DNA of 30,002 bases from a virus: IMG/VR virus record IMGVR_UViG_3300025086_000149, positions 1 through 30,002 of that record; one strand, 5' to 3'. The number at the start of each line of letters is the position of its first letter. Positions within the stretch are counted from its first letter, which is position 1. The notes below the pieces were generated by a model that searched no databases, was not told the DNA's origin, and saw only the letters and a program-made list of their open reading frames with translations. Shown one piece after another: positions 24,029 through 30,002 of the stretch. The translations under genes and the position numbers were made by a program.

Positions 24029-24666
24029 CTCATCCCCATCATTTTGCCCATGAAGGTACCTGCGGCACCGCCAGCCTTGTCCATGAAACCGTCATTAGCC
24101 AGTGCGGCACTCAGAGCGCCACCCATCATGCTTTGTTGAGCAAATGTTGCGATTTGCTGTTGCTGCATTTCAGCCTGCTGAATGTTCTGCTGACTGGTCA
24201 TCTTCAAAGAATTGAACTGACTGGTAACGTTCTCCGCACTCATGGTCTGCAAGTTGGATGGTAGGCTCGTGATGTCCATTTTCATGGAGCCTTCGTCTTC
24301 GTCAATCGTGAACACCGCGTTCTTGAGAATCTCAAGCACTGAGAACGACACAAGGTCATTCATCATCTGCAAGAGTGTGGCCATGCTGGCCCCTGCGATG
24401 AAGCGGTCAATAGGAGCGAGCGTGCGCATCAACGCCATTTGAATTTCCATCTCACTGGGCGGCGCCACTGGTTGTTGCATCATGCCCTGCTGCATGCCCA
24501 TACCACCAGCCATACCACCCATGAATGGATGCTGCTGCGCTTGTTGCATCATACCACCTTGAGATGCGAATGGGTTTCCAAAGGATTGAGAGCCTGCTCC
24601 CGACTGAGGCATACCCCCACTGGCACCCAAATTAAGTGCCCCAGAGTTCTGCTGATTACCAAACAT
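24025..24666 (-). CDS. Met/Gln/Gly-rich protein with helical core (213 aa)
   Basis: It begins MFGNQQNSGALNLGASGG. The first about 75 residues are Met, Gln and Gly rich (GGMAGGMGMQQGMMQQPV). A more ordered core follows (LAPIDRFIAGASMATLLQMM; FSVLEILKNAVFTIDEDEGS), then a Gln-rich helix (NIQQAEMQQQQIATFAQQSM) and a Gly/Ala/Met tail. The ATG at 24666 has GGAGG eight bases upstream; an out-of-frame ATG lies between them. It ends overlapping the two-TM gene. The core shows no enzymatic motif. The function is unknown. Confidence 0.65.
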   Translation of the reverse strand: MFGNQQNSGALNLGASGGMPQSGAGSQSFGNPFASQGGMMQQAQQHPFMGGMAGGMGMQQGMMQQPVAPPSEMEIQMALMRTLAPIDRFIAGASMATLLQMMNDLVSFSVLEILKNAVFTIDEDEGSMKMDITSLPSNLQTMSAENVTSQFNSLKMTSQQNIQQAEMQQQQIATFAQQSMMGGALSAALANDGFMDKAGGAAGTFMGKMMGMR

Positions 24667-24679
24667 TTCATCGCCTCCC

Positions 24680-25690
24680 TTACTGTGTGAACAGTCCCGG
24701 CTCACTTTGAGGCAGTTCGGCCTGAGCCATAGAGGCTTCGACGACCGGATTGCTCTGCGCTACGTTGTGAGCCGGGCGCTGCATGATGCCCAAATTGGTG
24801 ATGGCATCGGATAACTGCGGTCGTGTGGCCAGCACTTCTTTTTGGAACAAGCGGAGGTCAAACACAATCATGGTCACGTCATTGATACCTGTCTCTGGAT
24901 TCTGATAGTGAAGGAGATTGATGCCCGGTTGCACCTTGGAATCCTTCTCCAGTTCCATGAAAAACGACTCGTACTTCTTGAGAAATTCAGGCGTGTTGTC
25001 CTTCTTCCTAACCACAGCGATTGGAACGGCCACAGTCGAAACACCTTTCTTGACCATTTCACGCATACCGGTCTTGGTCTTGTTGTGGTCCTTGTCGTTT
25101 TCAGACTCCCACTTGCAGAGCAAATGGTAGAGGTGCAAGTGCTCAGGGCAATACGTCCCCTTCATCTTGGCACCGTTGGTGACCTTTTCTCTTGCCACGA
25201 AGGGCTCAGGTGTCTGCGTCACCGGGTTGCGCCAGTAGAGTTCCCACAGACTTTTGCCTGTCTGCTCATCAGTAATCTTGGCATACAAATTGTCGTACTG
25301 AATGAGTTCTTCGCAATTGCAGCCATCGACCACGCACAAGTTGCTTTGTCGGTTATACCGATACTTGAGGCCGCCCAACCAACGAAGCGGGTTGTACCAA
25401 GGGCGCTTGGTCGGCTTGAGCAACTTCCGCGCTTGACGAATGTCTTGCTTGCGAGCCTTACGAGGGTCAGGGTGTCGGCTGGGGTAGAAGTTGACCTTTG
25501 GCACTTCGATGTTCTGCTTGCCTGCCATTTGTCGCATACCCTGCTGAGCGGCCTGCATCTCCAACAACTGTTCGTGACTGGCGTTCCCTTGCTGACTTAG
25601 AGCCACCAAATGGGCCTGACTCATTGTGGCAAGCCCTGCATCACTTTGCGGCACTTGCCCATATCCACCAAATCGCTTGCTCATCATCAT
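24680..25690 (-). CDS. Hypothetical protein with a zinc site (336 aa)
   Basis: The N-terminus is Gln/Ala rich, followed by a basic segment (DPRKARKQDIRQARKLLKPT). Residues about 119-192 hold possible zinc ligands: C119, C124 and C126 (CVVDGCNCEELIQYDNLYAK) and C181-x2-H184 with H186, H189 and C192 (CPEHLHLYHLLCKW). The later part is alpha/beta (VSTVAVPIAVVRKKDN; VTMIVFDLRLFQKEVL). I chose the ATG at 25690 with GAAGGTGA just upstream; two more ATGs follow at once, and a TTG at 25702 is unlikely. The gene follows the GTPase gene and could make a partner for it, but this is only neighbourhood evidence. The family is not recognised. Confidence 0.65.
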   Translation of the reverse strand: MMMSKRFGGYGQVPQSDAGLATMSQAHLVALSQQGNASHEQLLEMQAAQQGMRQMAGKQNIEVPKVNFYPSRHPDPRKARKQDIRQARKLLKPTKRPWYNPLRWLGGLKYRYNRQSNLCVVDGCNCEELIQYDNLYAKITDEQTGKSLWELYWRNPVTQTPEPFVAREKVTNGAKMKGTYCPEHLHLYHLLCKWESENDKDHNKTKTGMREMVKKGVSTVAVPIAVVRKKDNTPEFLKKYESFFMELEKDSKVQPGINLLHYQNPETGINDVTMIVFDLRLFQKEVLATRPQLSDAITNLGIMQRPAHNVAQSNPVVEASMAQAELPQSEPGLFTQ

Positions 25691-25698
25691 ATTCACCT

Positions 25699-26421
25699 TC
25701 AAATCGTAAGGAGGTCCATCATTGAATTTTCTACGTTCCAGCCAATGCGCGTCGCCATCATACCCCTCTTCGTAGGAATCCCCGCCTTTTGAAGACGGAC
25801 GAGGTCTTCGCGGAACGGGTCGTACATCTTGTGCTCACCGAGCCGCTGTTGCTGCCAAAGAACGTTGGCTTGTTCATCCCACCAATGGTCTGCCTTATTT
25901 GCCACGAGCATGATGACCTTCGGAACGTACTTCTTCCCCTTCATCCAAGAACGTAGGTTGCGATAGCGGTACTGCCGATGAAGCAAAGCGTCGACGAGGT
26001 ACTTGAACCCGCCAACGGCCTGTATTGCGGGGTCACCGCCCTTCGCACTGCGATGGTCAAAAAGAAACACGACTGACTCAACCTGACGATTGACCATGTC
26101 GTCAATCCAAAGGTTCCAGAACCGCTCTTCTCCGCCAATGTCGCTTGAGTACACAACGCGCGTATCGCCCTTATACGACACGCGTTTCCTCGTTGGGGAA
26201 GGAAGTAAAAAGCGGTTGATACCGGGCACCTTGAAGTGCTTGGTGCGTTCTTCAATGGGAATCTCCTCCATCTCTCCGGGGGTGGTCATGTATCGGTCAA
26301 GAGTCGTTTTGCCTACCAGAGGAGGACCATAGACGCCGACGCGTCGCGGTTTCCAGTAATGCCATAATTCACGAGCAAACACCATGCCTCCGACGAGTGC
26401 TGTACCACCAATCGCCGTCAA
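25699..26421 (-). CDS. Arf-like small GTPase with N-terminal hydrophobic segment
   Basis: A 240-residue protein with all small-GTPase landmarks. G1 P-loop GPPLVGKT is at residues 32-39. G3 DIGGE is at 94-98, the Arf/SR-beta style D-x-G-G-[QE]. G4 NKAD is at 175-178. A G5-like ATRIGWNVENSMMDLL closes the C-terminus (compare SAKxGxNV). T46 or T60 could be the switch I Thr. Residues 1-23 (TAIGGTALVGGMVFARELW) are hydrophobic and could anchor it in a membrane, as in SR-beta. The start is TTG at 26421, just after the upstream TGA, with GGAGGGA about seven bases before; the next ATG (residue 13) lacks such a site. It lies among membrane-protein genes. It could also be a more distant Ras-like NTPase. 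Virus-encoded enzymes of this kind are very unusual. Confidence 0.8.
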   Translation of the reverse strand: MTAIGGTALVGGMVFARELWHYWKPRRVGVYGPPLVGKTTLDRYMTTPGEMEEIPIEERTKHFKVPGINRFLLPSPTRKRVSYKGDTRVVYSSDIGGEERFWNLWIDDMVNRQVESVVFLFDHRSAKGGDPAIQAVGGFKYLVDALLHRQYRYRNLRSWMKGKKYVPKVIMLVANKADHWWDEQANVLWQQQRLGEHKMYDPFREDLVRLQKAGIPTKRGMMATRIGWNVENSMMDLLTI

Positions 26422-26422
26422 A

Positions 26423-26680
26423 TCAGTCCCTCCACGAAAAAATACTGTCCGACCACGACTGTAGTTTCAACTTCAACCAGTCACCTGTGACTTCCCACAG
26501 ACTCCAATCACTGTAGAACTCGATGCCACTGATGGTGAAACCGGTGATGATGGAAAACACAATGGCCTTGAGCCAGCCCCAGCCACGCTCGTAAGCCACG
26601 TCAACGGTGTTGGCGATGTGCATGCTGCGCAGCGTTTCCTCAACAGCATCGTCCGACGGCGTCTTGAAGATGCGCCCCAC
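26423..26680 (-). CDS. Small one-TM membrane protein (85 aa)
   Basis: An N-terminal polar helix (SDDAVEETLRSMHIANTVDV) is followed by one hydrophobic segment at about residues 33-55 (WGWLKAIVFSIITGFTISGI) and a Trp-rich amphipathic C-terminus (WSLWEVTGDWLKLKLQSW). It starts with GTG at 26680, nine bases after GGAG. Its stop is one base from the TTG of the GTPase gene, and the GTPase ribosome-binding site lies in its last codons, so the two are likely made together. It may recruit or cooperate with the GTPase at the membrane. This is inferred from position only. Confidence 0.62.
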   Translation of the reverse strand: MGRIFKTPSDDAVEETLRSMHIANTVDVAYERGWGWLKAIVFSIITGFTISGIEFYSDWSLWEVTGDWLKLKLQSWSDSIFSWRD

Positions 26681-26686
26681 GCATCA

Positions 26687-27241
26687 TCACTCCTTCTTCT
26701 TGAACTTCCCATCAGGCCCGCGCTCGCGCTTTGCTTCTTCTTCGGATGTGAAGTCCAGACCAAGGCTGAGTGGTGCCGTAGGCTTGGGTTCTTCGGGAAC
26801 AAAGTCAACCGTCGAAGACGTGCGTCCAGTCAACCTTGCCTCAATCCAAGGGGGCGTCTTACCGGGATTCTTCTCCATCCACTGAAGTTCGGCCTCCAAC
26901 TGAGCCTCCTGCATGCGCATCTCCATGTCTTGGCGACGACGGTCAAAGGTCATCTCCATCGAGCGGTAGCGATTTTTGCGCTGACGTTCCATGGACGAAG
27001 CACGTGCGCGCTCGTCCATGCCCTGCTGAAAGAACATCTTGAACAGGTAATAGGCCAAGCCTTGCACAGCGAAAGCGGCCATAGCATAGGTCACACCGTT
27101 CAAACTTGGCTCATCCAATTCAAGCCAGATGCCCGCATCGAAGATGGCGATGGCCAGTCCGATGGTGACGGCTTGAGTCAGAATCAGACCCATCAATCGA
27201 ATTTCTGCTTGGTCTCCGCGAGGTGGTTCAAGGTTGCTCAC
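26687..27241 (-). CDS. Two-TM protein with long charged cytoplasmic tail (184 aa)
   Basis: TM helices lie at about residues 16-40 (LMGLILTQAVTIGLAIAIFD) and 50-71 (VTYAMAAFAVQGLAYYLFKM). A highly charged Met/Arg/Glu-rich helix follows (ERQRKNRYRSMEMTFDRRRQ; MEMRMQEAQLEAELQWMEKN), then a Pro-containing linker and a basic C-terminus. It starts with GTG at 27241, with GGGGGAG about six bases upstream. It is the first gene after the 142-nt gap and likely opens a transcription unit that includes the one-TM protein and the GTPase. The long tail could bind the GTPase or the capsid. The family is not recognised. Confidence 0.65.
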   Translation of the reverse strand: MSNLEPPRGDQAEIRLMGLILTQAVTIGLAIAIFDAGIWLELDEPSLNGVTYAMAAFAVQGLAYYLFKMFFQQGMDERARASSMERQRKNRYRSMEMTFDRRRQDMEMRMQEAQLEAELQWMEKNPGKTPPWIEARLTGRTSSTVDFVPEEPKPTAPLSLGLDFTSEEEAKRERGPDGKFKKKE

Positions 27242-27383
27242 GCTGTTCTCCCCCTGATTGGCGGACGAGTACGGGCCTCTTAAACAGGCACCCTACCCAC
27301 TTAAGTACACCAAAATGGCGGAGCGGAGGACCGAGAGGGAGGCAAAGCCCTCCACCCCGGTCAAATGCAGGCAGTCATCTGCC
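27242..27383. promoter_or_regulatory. 142-nt intergenic control region
   Basis: The largest gene-free stretch of the window. In minus-strand order it holds the stop-proximal hairpin (27369-27384), a second imperfect hairpin (27337-27353, GGGAGGC/GCCCTCC arms), the palindrome ACTTAAGT (27299-27306), GTTTAAGAG (27277-27285) and GGGGGAG before the next GTG. GTTTAAG lies about 40 bases before that GTG, a spacing that suits an archaeal TATA box with a short leader that includes the ribosome-binding site. Promoter and terminator roles are inferred. Confidence 0.4.
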
Positions 27384-27384
27384 T
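27369..27384 (-). terminator. Hairpin directly after stop codon
   Basis: A perfect inverted repeat AGGCAG-ATGA-CTGCCT on the minus strand. It begins at the last base of the upstream TAA. No T-run follows, so termination by the usual intrinsic mechanism is not clear; it could mark a transcript 3' end. Confidence 0.35.
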
Positions 27385-28388
27385 TAGTCTTCCTTCTTTT
27401 CGGAGTCCAACTTTTCCCGCTTGCCGTTCTTCGACGGTCCGGGTCCAGCCTTGGAGCCAATGACGATGACCATGCCATGCGCAGGCTTCTTGCTCTTGTC
27501 GGCCTTGGCCATGCAGTGCATCTTTCCAAGGCAGTCTTTCTTGTTGCAGGTAGCACAGACGTCCTTCTTGGTAAGGTGCATCTCGTGCATTCGCGTGTTC
27601 ACTTCTTTGAGCAACTGGTCTCCAATTCGCATATTCTCACCTGTTTTGACGCCGAATCCTCCAAACTCCTGTTGCCCCTCGAATCCGGTCAGCGCCTGAT
27701 TACCCCGAGCGAGCGTGGGGTCAAAAATGACTCGGTCAGCCGTGGCGTTGCTGCTGACGTTCGCAAGGTCACCCGTACCACCCTGCCCAAAGCCCGCGGT
27801 ACCAAGCCGACCGGCTTCCTGTCCACCGAATGAGGATGAATCTGTTGGAGGGAGGTCAAATGGATTGAGGAGATTGGTCAGGGCAACTCCTGCAGCGGGA
27901 CCATACTGGCCGAGTGCCTGAACTGCGCGTCCGCCGTGACGAACAAACTTGTTACCACCAACGGAAGAAAGACCCCGTCCCACCGCGCCACGAGCACCAC
28001 CCGTGTAGCGAACAGAAGGGCCGGCTCTCGCTGCAGCGGCCGCTCTTGCACCCTGTCCTGCACGAACACCCTTACCGGTAAGTCGAACATATCCTCCCGG
28101 ACCCACACCTTGGAGTGCACCTGTTGCCGCTCCGGCGACACGTTGCCCCGTAGTCGGGTCTTCTATGACGTGCTCTCCAGCAATGCCAGCGGTGACTGGG
28201 TCTCGGAACGTTGCACCTGCATGTATGCCGGGGTCAAGGCGACCGGTTTCTGGATTAACGAAGCGCCCACCGTAACCTTGGTATGCGCCAACTCCTCCAA
28301 ACGCGCCTGCTGCAATCAAAGCAGCGAGTGGAATTGCCTTTTCGATGTGCAAGGCTTCCCATGCCGGCTCAAACGAGGACTCCGGCAT
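27384..28388 (-). CDS. Gly/Ala-rich protein with C-terminal Cys cluster (334 aa)
   Basis: It begins MPESSFEPAWEALHIEKAIP. A hydrophobic Ala/Gly stretch lies at residues about 19-38 (IPLAALIAAGAFGGVGAYQG) and a long Gly/Ala/Arg-rich region follows (RAGQGARAAAAARAGPSVRY; RGAVGRGLSSVGG). The C-terminus has C-x2-C-x4-C-x5-C (DVCATCNKKDCLGKMHCMAK), a possible zinc or iron site, then a Lys-rich tail. I chose the ATG at 28388, after GTGGGGGA; a GTG at 28400 would add four residues. It overlaps the upstream gene by 20 bases. Composition is like that of the 361-residue protein before terL. The function is unknown; a virion protein is likely. Confidence 0.62.
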   Translation of the reverse strand: MPESSFEPAWEALHIEKAIPLAALIAAGAFGGVGAYQGYGGRFVNPETGRLDPGIHAGATFRDPVTAGIAGEHVIEDPTTGQRVAGAATGALQGVGPGGYVRLTGKGVRAGQGARAAAAARAGPSVRYTGGARGAVGRGLSSVGGNKFVRHGGRAVQALGQYGPAAGVALTNLLNPFDLPPTDSSSFGGQEAGRLGTAGFGQGGTGDLANVSSNATADRVIFDPTLARGNQALTGFEGQQEFGGFGVKTGENMRIGDQLLKEVNTRMHEMHLTKKDVCATCNKKDCLGKMHCMAKADKSKKPAHGMVIVIGSKAGPGPSKNGKREKLDSEKKED

Positions 28389-28578
28389 GTTGTCCCCCAC
28401 GGCACCTGTCGAAATAAGCCTGCCGAATGAATTGGTACTGCTCTGCAGCCTCCATCAGCAGACAGAGCGCCTCAGGAGAGCCGTCGCTGTATTTCTCCAT
28501 CTGATGAACGTTGAATTCCGCCACACGCAACATTTCGAGGAAGAGGTCTTCCCACCAATCGTAGACATTTTCAGCCAT
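28369..28578 (-). CDS. Small acidic helical protein (69 aa)
   Basis: It begins MAENVYDWWEDLFLEMLRVA and continues with further helix (ALCLLMEAAEQYQFIRQAYF) to an extended C-terminus. The ATG at 28578 overlaps the end of the preceding gene by eight bases. The amphipathic helical pattern with aromatic residues suggests a small helical bundle. A longer opening to 28680 lies in the upstream gene and is not credible. The family is not recognised. Confidence 0.55.
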   Translation of the reverse strand: MAENVYDWWEDLFLEMLRVAEFNVHQMEKYSDGSPEALCLLMEAAEQYQFIRQAYFDRCRGGQHAGVLV

Positions 28579-29158
28579 TCTTGACGAGCACAAGCCCAGC
28601 GGGGTCCATGAGGGTTTCGGACTTAAGCGTACCCCTCGACTTGAAATGTCGGGCTCGGTTGGCATGCGGGCTCTCTGCAACGAGCGTACCTCGCTTGGTA
28701 TGGCTCATGTCGGGGCCACCCTTGCCCTCAATACCTCGCTTTCGACGCTCTCGCTTGAGGTCCGAGCGATACTTCACGCGCTCTGGCGTGGACTCGTACT
28801 TCGTGTCGTACTCCAACTTGTGACGCTTGGCTTCAGGCGAGACTGGATTTTTCAAAACGAGCACGCTCTTGACGACGGTCGGCTTCCCACCGACACCCTG
28901 CTTCTTTGCACGCTTGCGCTTGGTCGCCGCGCGCTTCTGACCGCTGGTCATTTCACCGCTGGTCTTCGGCGTTTTGGAACTGACGCGCACAGACGGGCGG
29001 CACTTAGGGTAACCTTTGCGCCCCTTCTTGGCTTTCGAGCGACCGCAAGGCGGATGCTTACCGTCCTTACCTCGACGGCTGACGTCGACCCACTTCTCCT
29101 TGAACCAGCGGTTCAAGTCCTTCACCACGAGGGTGTCGTAGCAGGTGCAGTGCTCCAT
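28571..29158 (-). CDS. Basic marine-virus conserved protein (195 aa)
   Basis: A Lys/Arg-rich protein. Residues about 18-72 (FKEKWVDVSRRGKDGKHPPC, CGRSKAKKGRKGYPKCRPS, then MTSGQKRAATKRKR) match a short Cys-containing family that recurs in marine phages and large viruses. Residues about 115-185 (YDTKYESTPERVKYRSDLKR; then DMSHTKRGTLVAE, NRARHF) look like a second recurrent module, often seen as a separate protein. The two are joined here. These resemblances come from memory of motif style; no reaction is known to me. The ATG at 29158 has AGGGG about ten bases upstream and follows the previous stop by five bases. Basic charge suggests nucleic-acid or capsid interior contact. Confidence 0.65.
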   Translation of the reverse strand: MEHCTCYDTLVVKDLNRWFKEKWVDVSRRGKDGKHPPCGRSKAKKGRKGYPKCRPSVRVSSKTPKTSGEMTSGQKRAATKRKRAKKQGVGGKPTVVKSVLVLKNPVSPEAKRHKLEYDTKYESTPERVKYRSDLKRERRKRGIEGKGGPDMSHTKRGTLVAESPHANRARHFKSRGTLKSETLMDPAGLVLVKNG

Positions 29159-29163
29159 GCGAA

Positions 29164-29574
29164 TCAGCCCCTTTTCTCCTGATTCTGCTTGGACGTTTTA
29201 TCGTCCTTGATTGGGCCACCTGCTGCCCACGTATAGCAGGTCCTGTCTTTGTGGCACTTGAAATCGTGCATCCAGCAATAACCCAAGTCGCCTTCCAGCG
29301 GCATGCACTCTTGCATGCGGGGACTCACGTCGAAGGCAATGCAGTTGCTGCAGTTTGACTGCTTTGCGACGTCGACTGTGGTGTTCCAGTGCTCGGCTGC
29401 ATCTTCCCAATATTGCTCGTCCGTAAGATTGAGTGGACCGTATCTGATGTGCTCGGATTTGATGGCGGCGTTCCGATTCTTGGTGTTCAATTCCAAATCG
29501 CGCGTTGCTCGGGGGCATGTTTGCCGCTGCTTAAGTAAATCCCAAGCGATTTCGAGCATCGGCTGGGACATCAT
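29164..29574 (-). CDS. Cys-rich HiPIP-like / metal-binding protein (136 aa)
   Basis: Six cysteines lie in the C-terminal half at residues 75, 78, 90, 100, 107 and 113 (NCSNCIAFDVSPRMQECMPL; GYCWMHDFKCHKDRTCYTW), ending in AAGGPI. This C-x2-C ... C ... C ... C ... C-x2-W-x3-GGP order recurs in small proteins of marine tailed viruses, and is sometimes likened to high-potential iron-sulfur proteins. The cofactor, iron or zinc, cannot be told from sequence. The ATG at 29574 overlaps the upstream TGA as ATGA; a longer frame to 29628 is in the upstream gene. A second ATG follows at once. Confidence 0.65.
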   Translation of the reverse strand: MMSQPMLEIAWDLLKQRQTCPRATRDLELNTKNRNAAIKSEHIRYGPLNLTDEQYWEDAAEHWNTTVDVAKQSNCSNCIAFDVSPRMQECMPLEGDLGYCWMHDFKCHKDRTCYTWAAGGPIKDDKTSKQNQEKRG

Positions 29575-29978
29575 TTCTTCTTCCCCTTCTTCTTGCGGAA
29601 CTTCCCTTTGCAGTATTGCACGGCCCAACCGTTGGCGTAGGCTGAGGGGTAGACCTTGAATTTCCGCTTGGCTGCAGCCTTGCCCGCAGGGCAGAGTTTC
29701 TTTTCCAAGAAGTCAAAGGCTGCATTGGTGCCGAGACAGTGACCGCATTCGCAACCTTTACTGACGTCTTCTGGGCGATGCGTGTAAATGTCGCCGTCTT
29801 CGTGAACGAAAAGGATGTCCCGACGAACCATGTCGTCGATTTTCGCCTTGAGTTTGCCCGCATCAGGCTCGATGCTCCTCAAGTTTTTCATGCCCAAGGC
29901 ACCACCTTCCTTCTCAATTTCACGAAGGATGGCTTGCTCGATGTCCTTTGATTGTTTGACGAGAATGAACGTGTTCAA
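29571..29978 (-). CDS. Winged-helix-like protein with YPSAYAN module (135 aa)
   Basis: Residues about 10-65 (DIEQAILREIEKEGGALGMK; KLKAKIDDMVRRDILFVHED) look like a winged helix. C-E-C-G-H-C follows. The C-terminus has LCPAGKAAAKRKFKVYPSAY and ANGWAVQYCKGK, a module common in marine viral proteins, then a Lys-rich tail. I chose the TTG at 29978 because AGGAGG lies eight bases before it; a GTG at 29987 overlaps that site and is unlikely. The stop overlaps the next ATG. The function is unknown; DNA binding is likely from the winged-helix look and basic tail. Confidence 0.6.
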   Translation of the reverse strand: MNTFILVKQSKDIEQAILREIEKEGGALGMKNLRSIEPDAGKLKAKIDDMVRRDILFVHEDGDIYTHRPEDVSKGCECGHCLGTNAAFDFLEKKLCPAGKAAAKRKFKVYPSAYANGWAVQYCKGKFRKKKGKKK

Positions 29979-30002
29979 CAGTTCCACCTCCTGAGAGCCG
30001 CG

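Noticed and set aside
1-30002. CRISPR arrays, tRNA genes, insertion sequences, integrase or attachment sites
   Set aside because: No repeat-spacer pattern, cloverleaf-like sequence, transposase or recombinase was seen on reading both strands. A tRNAscan or full repeat search was not possible.

Overview
The window is the packaging, head and connector region of a tailed double-stranded DNA virus with an HK97-type capsid (Caudoviricetes). All but one of its genes lie on the minus strand and are read from right to left. The anchors are a two-domain large terminase (17095-18573), a portal (14023-15759), a prohead protease with a C-terminal scaffold (5659-7059), an HK97-fold major capsid protein (4496-5623) and head-tail connector genes (732-2770). 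A probable tail-tube gene runs off the left edge. No rRNA, tRNA, CRISPR array, integrase or replication gene was found. Several small Cys-rich families at the right end recur in marine virus genomes. Zinc-ribbon proteins, an Arf-like GTPase and a LAGLIDADG protein would suit an archaeal host, for example marine Euryarchaeota, but the window does not prove the host.

Right part (about 23.5-30 kb): three small marine-virus families, a Gly/Ala-rich protein, and a 142-nt gap with promoter-like and hairpin elements. Next comes a membrane cluster: a two-TM protein with a charged tail, a one-TM protein, a complete Arf-like small GTPase with an N-terminal hydrophobic segment, a zinc-site protein, a Met/Gln-rich protein and a two-TM mini-protein. 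The only plus-strand gene, a small zinc protein, follows.

Middle part (about 13-23.5 kb): a protein made of two tandem zinc/HTH modules (terminase small-subunit candidate), three low-complexity probable virion proteins, TerL, a winged-HTH plus LAGLIDADG protein, a portal with two zinc-ribbon insertions, and three small proteins.

Left part (1 to about 13 kb): a 1915-residue protein that contains a DNA-ligase-like domain with its catalytic lysines replaced, then protease/scaffold, capsid, a probable decoration protein, several small head proteins, an enlarged connector protein, a neck protein and the partial tail gene.

The minus-strand genes are packed tightly. Many junctions are ATGA, GTGA or TGATG overlaps. 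Five share a composite in which the upstream TGA stop runs into the next gene's ribosome-binding site (TGAGGTGA). Capsid and decoration genes have the same 19-nt translation-initiation sequence. The protease gene has a strong internal start that would give free scaffold. The most novel items are the Arf-like GTPase, the dead-ligase domain of the giant protein, the zinc-ribbon portal and the LAGLIDADG protein placed between terminase and portal.
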